DNA from: Muribaculaceae bacterium
GTDB taxonomy: Bacteria; Bacillota; Clostridia; Lachnospirales; Lachnospiraceae
Direction of reading: 5' to 3'
NCBI GenBank assembly: GCA_023666425.1
Contig: JAMPCA010000014.1
Span: forward strand, 1 to 37,012
Length of the DNA stretch: 37,012 nt
Every line of letters begins with the position of its first letter. Position 1 is the first letter of the stretch. A program made the translations under genes and the position numbers. Of this stretch, positions 33,342 to 37,012 are shown in pieces. Under the pieces are notes generated by a model, which saw nothing but the letters and a program-made list of their open reading frames with translations, was not told the origin of the DNA and searched no databases.

Positions 33342-34121
33342 ATGAAATTTTATGAATTTGGAGATAAGAATCACCCGGTAATCCTTTTGCTGCCGGGAAC
33401 CTGCTGCCATTGGGAGGCAAATTTTGGGACGGTAATCCCGCTTTTAGAGAAAGAATTTCATGTGGTCTGTGTATCTTATGATGGTTTCGATGAGACGGAA
33501 AATACTGTTTTTCAGGATATGCTGACGGAAACGGAAAAAATTGAAAGCTATGTCAGAAAGAATTGCGGCGGCAGGGTACACGCAGCTTATGGCTGTTCTC
33601 TGGGCGGGAGCTTCGTGGGGTTACTGGTGCAGAGGGGGAATATACATATCGGCCATGCCATTCTTGGCAGCAGCGATCTGGATCAGGAAACCGGGGCATC
33701 CGCCAGATTTAAGAGCTGGCTGATCGCCAGAATATTGTCAGGGATGTTCCGGAAAGGGAAACTACCCGGATTTATGCAGCGGCGTCTGGAGAAAAAGCCT
33801 GCGGATGAGAGGCTGTATTATGATAAAATGCTGGGTCTGTTCGGCGTGGGAAATACCCGGATGTCTTTTGTGAAGCGGGAAAGCATCCAGAACCAGTTCT
33901 ATTCGGATCTGGTCACGCCGATTGAGAACGGGATTGACCGGACGGATACAACGGTGCATGTTTTTTATGCCGTTAAAATGGGGGAGCAGTATCTGGAACG
34001 GTATCATACGCATTTTAAAAACCCGGACATACGCCGCCATGAGCTGCAGCATGAGGAACTTCTGGTCTGTTATCCATTGCGGTGGGCAGAGGAAGTCAAA
34101 AGCTGCTGTAAACTGGATTAG
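33342..34121 (+). CDS. alpha/beta hydrolase, first of three paralogues
   Basis: This is a 259-residue cytoplasmic alpha/beta-hydrolase fold protein. The oxyanion region is ILLLPGTCCHWEANF, the nucleophile elbow is YGCSLGGS with S86, and the late histidine is likely in HELQHEELL. It shares N-terminal pattern (MKFYEFGDKN) and nucleophile position with the genes at 35687 and 36569. GGAAGGGGG precedes the ATG; an in-frame TTG at 33309 is less likely. It is first downstream of the promoter with two GTTAG dyads. Esterase, lipase or another hydrolase activity is possible, and the substrate is unknown. Confidence 0.8.
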   Translation: MKFYEFGDKNHPVILLLPGTCCHWEANFGTVIPLLEKEFHVVCVSYDGFDETENTVFQDMLTETEKIESYVRKNCGGRVHAAYGCSLGGSFVGLLVQRGNIHIGHAILGSSDLDQETGASARFKSWLIARILSGMFRKGKLPGFMQRRLEKKPADERLYYDKMLGLFGVGNTRMSFVKRESIQNQFYSDLVTPIENGIDRTDTTVHVFYAVKMGEQYLERYHTHFKNPDIRRHELQHEELLVCYPLRWAEEVKSCCKLD

Positions 34122-34165
34122 AAATGAACGGAAGGTATTTGGCTGGTTTTGAGGAGGATCAGGGG

Positions 34166-34348
34166 ATGAAATTATTGGTTTATGGCGCGGGCGTGATCGG
34201 ATGTGAACTGGCCCATGTGCTGAAATGGGGCGGGAACGATGTGACGCTCCTTGCCAGAGGGGATTGGAAGGATACACTGGAAAAACGGGGGCTTGTGATC
34301 CGGCATTACCTGCAAAGGGAAACGACAATAGACATAGTGAAAGTATGA
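34166..34348 (+). pseudogene. truncated ketopantoate reductase (PanE/ApbA) N-terminus
   Basis: Only 60 residues remain of a protein normally about 300 long. They hold the NADP-binding Rossmann start (LLVYGAGVIGCELAHVL), LLARGDWKDTLEKRGLVIRH and TTIDIVKV, then a stop. Catalytic lysine and C-terminal helical domains are missing, and the next frame does not continue them. GAGGAGG precedes the ATG. This looks like a remnant left by a deletion. Confidence 0.75.
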
Positions 34349-34387
34349 CGGCGGGCGGCAGACGGGAGAACGGGCGGGGGAAGGCAG

Positions 34388-34459
34388 ATGCTGAAAGTTG
34401 AAAATAAATCAAAAGAAGAAATTGCAGAAATTGGCAGGAAGAGGGGAAGCGGTCTATGA
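34388..34459 (+). pseudogene. 23-codon ORF, probable gene remnant
   Basis: MLKVENKSKEEIAEIGRKRG plus three residues, ending in TGA that overlaps the methyltransferase ATG (ATGA, 34456). The start resembles the N-terminus of some GNAT acetyltransferases, but it is too short to assign. It may be a deletion scar that now couples translation of the next gene. Confidence 0.4.
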
Positions 34460-34950
34460 AAAAGAAAAAGCATCTCCCGATGATGGGAGTGGGGCCGGCT
34501 TATGTTGCGGTGATTGTTGCCGTAACTGTAATTGCAGTGATTGTGGGAAGGAGTGCGGCATTTGAAAAAGGCAGGATACCGTTCCTGAAAATCCCGCTGC
34601 TTGTCATGGGGATTCTGTTGATTGTGCTGGGCATTTATCTGTGGGCGGGGGCGATGTTCCGGTCGAAAATAGACAGCCATATTGCGGAGAACAGACTGGC
34701 AACCACCGGTGTTTACGCACGGGTGAGGAACCCGATTTATTCGGCTTTCATGTTTTGCTGTACGGGAGCGCTTATGATTGCGGGAAACCTGTTTTTTCTG
34801 CCTTTGTTCTTCTTTTATTGGATATTTATGACTGTGCTGATGAAATGCACGGAGGAGCGGTGGCTTATGAATTTGTATGGCGGGGAATATGAGGAATACT
34901 GTAATAAGGTGAACCGGTGTATCCCGTGGCCGTTTAAAGGAAACGCATGA
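34456..34950 (+). CDS. isoprenylcysteine carboxyl methyltransferase-like membrane protein
   Basis: This 164-residue integral membrane methyltransferase belongs to the ICMT/PEMT-like group. About four helices are seen: roughly residues 12-33, 46-70, 95-112 and 114-130. The family signature is VRNPIYSAFM (about 92-101) for the SAM site, then KCTEERWLMNLYGGEYEEYC and NRCIPWPF at the C-terminus. Such bacterial proteins methylate lipids or small hydrophobic acceptors; the acceptor here is unknown. It begins in an ATGA overlap with a short remnant ORF and lies inside the alpha/beta hydrolase cluster. Confidence 0.85.
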   Translation: MKKKKHLPMMGVGPAYVAVIVAVTVIAVIVGRSAAFEKGRIPFLKIPLLVMGILLIVLGIYLWAGAMFRSKIDSHIAENRLATTGVYARVRNPIYSAFMFCCTGALMIAGNLFFLPLFFFYWIFMTVLMKCTEERWLMNLYGGEYEEYCNKVNRCIPWPFKGNA

Positions 34951-34997
34951 AAGGAAAACATTTCCTGTGAAAAAGAAATAATAGGAGGCATTGGACG

Positions 34998-35648
34998 ATG
35001 GATGTGGTTTTTGGATTTTTAGGGCTTGCAGGGGGAATCCTCTGTGCGGTGGGGGACATACTTTTTGACTTGAAGGGAAAAGGAAATAAGAAGCTTGGCA
35101 CGTCAGGAAATATTGACAGCAACTGGCTTACTATGTCCTATTGGAGATTTGGCGCATCCATACTTGTGACTTTTTTTGGCGATGCTCTGGCTGGGTGTGG
35201 CATTTATGCCCTGGCTGGGCAGTTATATGATAAGAGTGACATATTGGCAGAAATTATCACTGTATGCGGATACATGAGTGTCATTGGCGGATTTTTCGTG
35301 CATGCGGTTCTCTGTATACAGCCAATCATATACAAGAAAATCATGGAGACGGATAATTTTAAGCTGGCAGATGATACATTGGAGGCATATTATAAAGCTG
35401 TCCTGCCGCCATTTCTGATTGGATATGGATGTATATTCGCTGTAACAATATGTGTGGTTGTGGCAATTTTAAGGGGATTTCTGGATGTGCCGAAATGGTT
35501 TGTGCTTTTAAATCCGATTGTATTTTTGATGATTGGCATGGGACTTAGAAAGCTGAAGCCCGATCTGTTTTACGATCTGCCGGGGATTGTTATGCCATCT
35601 CTTGGTCTTGGCATGTTCGGCTTAACAGCCGTCGTCAGCCTGATGTAA
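34998..35648 (+). CDS. multi-pass membrane protein of unknown function
   Basis: This is a 216-residue protein with about six hydrophobic helices, starting FGFLGLAGGILCAVGDILFD, a glycine-rich first helix followed by LKGKGNKKLG and a DSNWLTMSYWRFG stretch. It may belong to the DUF6796 group, but I cannot confirm that. It carries no catalytic motif or transporter signature I recognise. AGGAGG lies 10 bases before the ATG. It sits between two alpha/beta hydrolase genes on the same strand and is probably co-transcribed with them. Confidence 0.72.
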   Translation: MDVVFGFLGLAGGILCAVGDILFDLKGKGNKKLGTSGNIDSNWLTMSYWRFGASILVTFFGDALAGCGIYALAGQLYDKSDILAEIITVCGYMSVIGGFFVHAVLCIQPIIYKKIMETDNFKLADDTLEAYYKAVLPPFLIGYGCIFAVTICVVVAILRGFLDVPKWFVLLNPIVFLMIGMGLRKLKPDLFYDLPGIVMPSLGLGMFGLTAVVSLM

Positions 35649-35686
35649 AAATAAAATGCGGAAGGTGATTGTTGTGGAGGACAGCT

Positions 35687-36490
35687 ATGAAATTTTTTGA
35701 ATTTGGAAAAGAAAATGAAAAGCTTATGGTAATGCTGCATGGCGGCGGGGTGAGTTACCTTGGGGCGGTTCCGGTGGCGGAAACTGTGGCGGAAAAATTC
35801 CATGTTGTGCTGGTGGCGTATGACGGCTTTAACCCGTCCGAGCCGGAGAAGGAATTTACCTCCGTTATGGACGAGGCGGGGCAGATTGCTGAGTATGTCC
35901 TGAAAAATTATGATGGGAAGATTGATGTGCTTTACGGGGTATCCTATGGCTGCCGCGTCCTCAATGAAGTGCTTAGGGATAAGCGGCTGACGATCACCAC
36001 GGCGATTGCGGACGGTTTCTCCACGCGCGAGTATCCGGACATCAAAAGCGGGTGGGGAAAAAATCTGTACTGCTTTTTCTTTACCGGATTTTTTTATGTT
36101 ATCATGGGGCGTGCAGGGAAACGGCGCAAAAAATTTATCGCGAAAATCACCGGAAGAACCTATGAGGAAGCGGAGCGGCTGATTTATACCAAAGCGACAT
36201 GGAACAGCTGGCGCAATCAGGACCGCTGTCTGATCGGACACAAGACGGACTATGAAGCATTCAAAAAGACGGATATGTACATATGGTACGGCATTGACAG
36301 CACGGTGGAGCGCAAACTTGCAAAGAATATCAAGCAGCTCCAGGACGCAGGGCATCAATTTACACTCAGGATTTTCAAGGACGTGGGGCATGGCGGGCTT
36401 GCGGGCGAGCAGCCGGAGCGTTTCTTAAAAGAAATAATGAAGGCGCACGCACATTCGCTGGAAAAACAAACCGGTAGAGCAGCAGAATAA
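35687..36490 (+). CDS. alpha/beta hydrolase, second paralogue
   Basis: This 267-residue alpha/beta-hydrolase has LMVMLHGGGVSYL as the oxyanion strand-turn, YGVSYGCR with nucleophile S86, and KDVGHGGLAG carrying the probable catalytic histidine. The N-terminus MKFFEFGKEN parallels the first and third paralogues, and the nucleophile falls at the same residue number as in the first. The start at 35687 follows GGAGGAC; the in-frame ATG at 35669 does not. A hydrophobic segment near residues 126-140 (YCFFFTGFFYVIMG) could be a membrane-contacting cap. The substrate is unknown. Confidence 0.8.
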   Translation: MKFFEFGKENEKLMVMLHGGGVSYLGAVPVAETVAEKFHVVLVAYDGFNPSEPEKEFTSVMDEAGQIAEYVLKNYDGKIDVLYGVSYGCRVLNEVLRDKRLTITTAIADGFSTREYPDIKSGWGKNLYCFFFTGFFYVIMGRAGKRRKKFIAKITGRTYEEAERLIYTKATWNSWRNQDRCLIGHKTDYEAFKKTDMYIWYGIDSTVERKLAKNIKQLQDAGHQFTLRIFKDVGHGGLAGEQPERFLKEIMKAHAHSLEKQTGRAAE

Positions 36491-36568
36491 CAGTTTGTGA
36501 CAAGCGGTAAAAGCCTGTTGTAAAAGGCAGCCTTAAAATCCGCTGTCCAGAAAGGAGCGGACATAAAA

Positions 36569-37012
36569 GTGACAATACATGAATTTGGAAAAGAAAACAA
36601 AGAGAGTATTCTTCTGATTCATCCGTCTGTCGTGAGATGGGATTATTTTGGAAATGTGATCCCGCTTCTGGAAAAGGAATACCATCTGATCATACCGGCG
36701 CTTCCCGGCTATGATCTGGAGGAGGAAGGCGATTTTACAAGCGTGGAACAGATTGCGGACGAACTGAACGCATGGCTTAAGAAAAACGGATATGTGAGGC
36801 TGTATGCGGTTTACGGATGCTCCATGGGCGGCTCCATTGCGTTGATGGTCGCTCTTGGGAATATGGTTCAGATCGACCACTGTATTATGGATGGGGGCAT
36901 CACGCCTTATGAACTTCCGTGGATCGTCACCAGGCTGATAGCGGCCAGGGATTTTGTCATGGTGATGCTTGGAAAATGGGGCGGCGTGAAGCTGTTGGAG
37001 AAAGTATTTTCC
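36569..37012 (+). CDS. alpha/beta hydrolase, third paralogue, cut by window end
   Basis: From GTG 36569 the frame is open for 148 codons to the window edge. It begins VTIHEFGKENKESILLIHPS, has FGNVIPLLEKEYHLIIPALP, and carries the elbow YGCSMGGS with nucleophile S85. This aligns with the two upstream paralogues position by position (the FGNVIPLLEKEY block closely matches FGTVIPLLEKEF in the first). AAAGGAG lies upstream with long spacing. The C-terminal half, including the catalytic histidine, is outside the window. Confidence 0.8.
   Translation, partial: MTIHEFGKENKESILLIHPSVVRWDYFGNVIPLLEKEYHLIIPALPGYDLEEEGDFTSVEQIADELNAWLKKNGYVRLYAVYGCSMGGSIALMVALGNMVQIDHCIMDGGITPYELPWIVTRLIAARDFVMVMLGKWGGVKLLEKVFS

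Noticed and set aside
33263-33355. 30-codon GTG-started ORF ending inside the first hydrolase gene
   Set aside because: No ribosome site, it crosses the leader hairpin and has no recognisable content; a leader peptide cannot be excluded.
1-37012. CRISPR arrays, tRNA, rRNA or transposase genes
   Set aside because: No regularly spaced repeats, cloverleaf sequences or transposase motifs were seen on reading either strand.

Overview
The window looks like the chromosome of a spore-forming, gut-type Clostridia, most likely a Lachnospiraceae. The reasons are a complete spoIIAA-spoIIAB-sigF operon, Gram-positive ribosome binding sites and sigma-A promoters, roughly 50% GC coding DNA, an RND pump with no outer-membrane partner genes, and a GH2/GPH/GH36 sugar operon. 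Taxonomy is inferred from gene content only.

Layout. 111-824 (minus) is a PilZ c-di-GMP receptor. 911-1198 is a gene-free 288-bp imperfect inverted repeat. 1332-5732 holds a stand-alone RND exporter and its TetR regulator, with a TetR-type operator just after the promoter. 5771-8602 is valS, whose short leader contains an intrinsic terminator but no T-box. 8710-11753 holds a FapA/DUF342 protein, a 47-residue ORF and a zinc-ribbon/TPR membrane protein. 11827-13317 is the sigma-F operon. A HAD hydrolase, L-lactate dehydrogenase and a convergent HAMP-less chemoreceptor follow to 16895.

Accessory half. 17157-21590 is a tight four-gene operon: two PLP C-S lyase/transsulfuration-type enzymes, a stand-alone class II glutamine amidotransferase and a glutamate-cysteine ligase. 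It has the same enzyme logic as the EgtA/EgtC/EgtE part of ergothioneine synthesis, without EgtB or EgtD. A flavin reductase-like protein follows. 22364-23387 is an A+T-rich island: a promoter, a structured leader of about 205 nt ending in an intrinsic terminator, then a frameshifted unrecognised gene. 23692-31991 is a TetR-controlled operon encoding a GH2 glycosidase, an unrecognised GT-B-like protein, a GPH symporter and a GH36 alpha-galactosidase, with an HMA metallochaperone-like protein and a TauE/SafE permease directly downstream. The end (33139-37012) is a cluster of three paralogous alpha/beta hydrolases. It is preceded by a promoter with two GTTAG-N6-CTAAC dyads, and it is interspersed with a truncated ketopantoate reductase, a membrane methyltransferase and a multi-pass membrane protein.

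Best candidates for something undescribed are the gamma-glutamyl/C-S lyase operon, the leader RNA and broken gene at 22364-23387, and the galactoside operon with its GT-B-like protein.
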